NCBI GenBank assembly: GCA_028291485.1
Contig: JAQGHZ010000430.1
Coordinates: 1 to 7,726, forward strand
Direction: 5' to 3'
DNA length: 7,726 nucleotides
Source: Rubritepida sp.
GTDB taxonomy: Bacteria > Pseudomonadota > Alphaproteobacteria > Acetobacterales > Acetobacteraceae
Part shown: positions 7,597 to 7,726 of the stretch, one piece after another
Position numbering within the stretch: the stretch's first letter is position 1
How the letters are laid out: the number at the start of each line of letters is the position of its first letter
The notes under the pieces: generated by a model
What the model saw: the letters and a program-made list of their open reading frames with translations, nothing else
Databases searched by the model: none
Told to the model about the DNA's origin: nothing
Position numbers and translations under genes: made by a program

Positions 7597-7726
7597 CGTC
7601 CCGCCAGCATGGCGACGGCCGCCAGCACCTGGACGGACGCGGCGGCGATGAAGAAGACGTCCGTGCTGGCGAAGAGGTCGCGCATGGCCCCGAAGGCGGC
7701 GGGCGCCAAGGCATAGGCCGCCTGCC
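7581..7726 (-). CDS. C-terminal end of an MFS-type transporter (partial)
   Basis: Only the last 47 residues are present; the gene enters from the right edge. It reads QAAYALAPAAFGAMRDLFAS, then TDVFFIAAASVQVLAAVAML, then AGRQPSR and stop (TGA, seen as tca at 7581-7583). The QAAYALAPAAFG phrase, a short charged loop and a last hydrophobic helix of about 20 residues with a short polar tail are typical of the final two helices of major-facilitator permeases. The substrate cannot be inferred. It is convergent with the aztB-like gene and overlaps its 3' end by 16 bases, so no terminator can sit between the two stops. Confidence 0.65.
   Translation of the reverse strand, partial: QAAYALAPAAFGAMRDLFASTDVFFIAAASVQVLAAVAMLAGRQPSR

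Overview
The window is very GC-rich with strong G/C preference at third codon positions. Its protein families (a class Ib aspartate aminotransferase, EF-G, a DUF445 membrane protein and an AztAB-type zinc importer) point to an alphaproteobacterium. From general resemblance I would guess Acetobacteraceae (Roseomonas-like), but no rRNA or taxon-specific marker is present, so the family is an inference.

Left part, plus strand: the 3' two thirds of an aspartate aminotransferase gene (3-854) is followed after 6 bases by a GNAT acetyltransferase (861-1308). The GNAT can be read only by crossing two single-base frameshifts and it also carries a 15-bp tandem duplication. Next, with its own Shine-Dalgarno and GTG start, comes a complete 693-residue elongation factor G (1451-3532). 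It is closed by a strong intrinsic terminator with a GCAA tetraloop (3553-3586). This fusA stands alone, with no visible rpsL, rpsG or tuf. After the terminator lies a small exported four-cysteine protein (3641-3883), then a short stretch that looks coding in another frame but has no start (3884-4049).

Middle part, minus strand: a DUF445 membrane protein (5794-4517) and a MaoC-like hydratase (4517-4068) form a tightly coupled pair whose stop and start codons share one base.

Right part, plus strand: a compact zinc-uptake operon. A perfect palindrome of the Zur-box type (5836-5852) lies in the 59-bp divergent gap and touches the start of a 38-codon membrane mini-protein. The mini-protein stop overlaps the start of the ATPase gene (aztA-like) as ATGA, and the permease gene (aztB-like) follows. 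The substrate-binding protein and chaperone (AztC, AztD) expected from the Paracoccus system are not next to them. Instead, the 3' end of an MFS transporter gene on the minus strand converges on aztB and overlaps its last 16 bases.

The most interesting points are the Zur-like operator fused to the start of an unannotated-type single-helix mini-protein translationally coupled to the zinc ATPase, the frameshifted GNAT whose open frame runs on into fusA, and the startless coding-like fragment near 3884-4049. Everything else looks like ordinary chromosomal housekeeping sequence.
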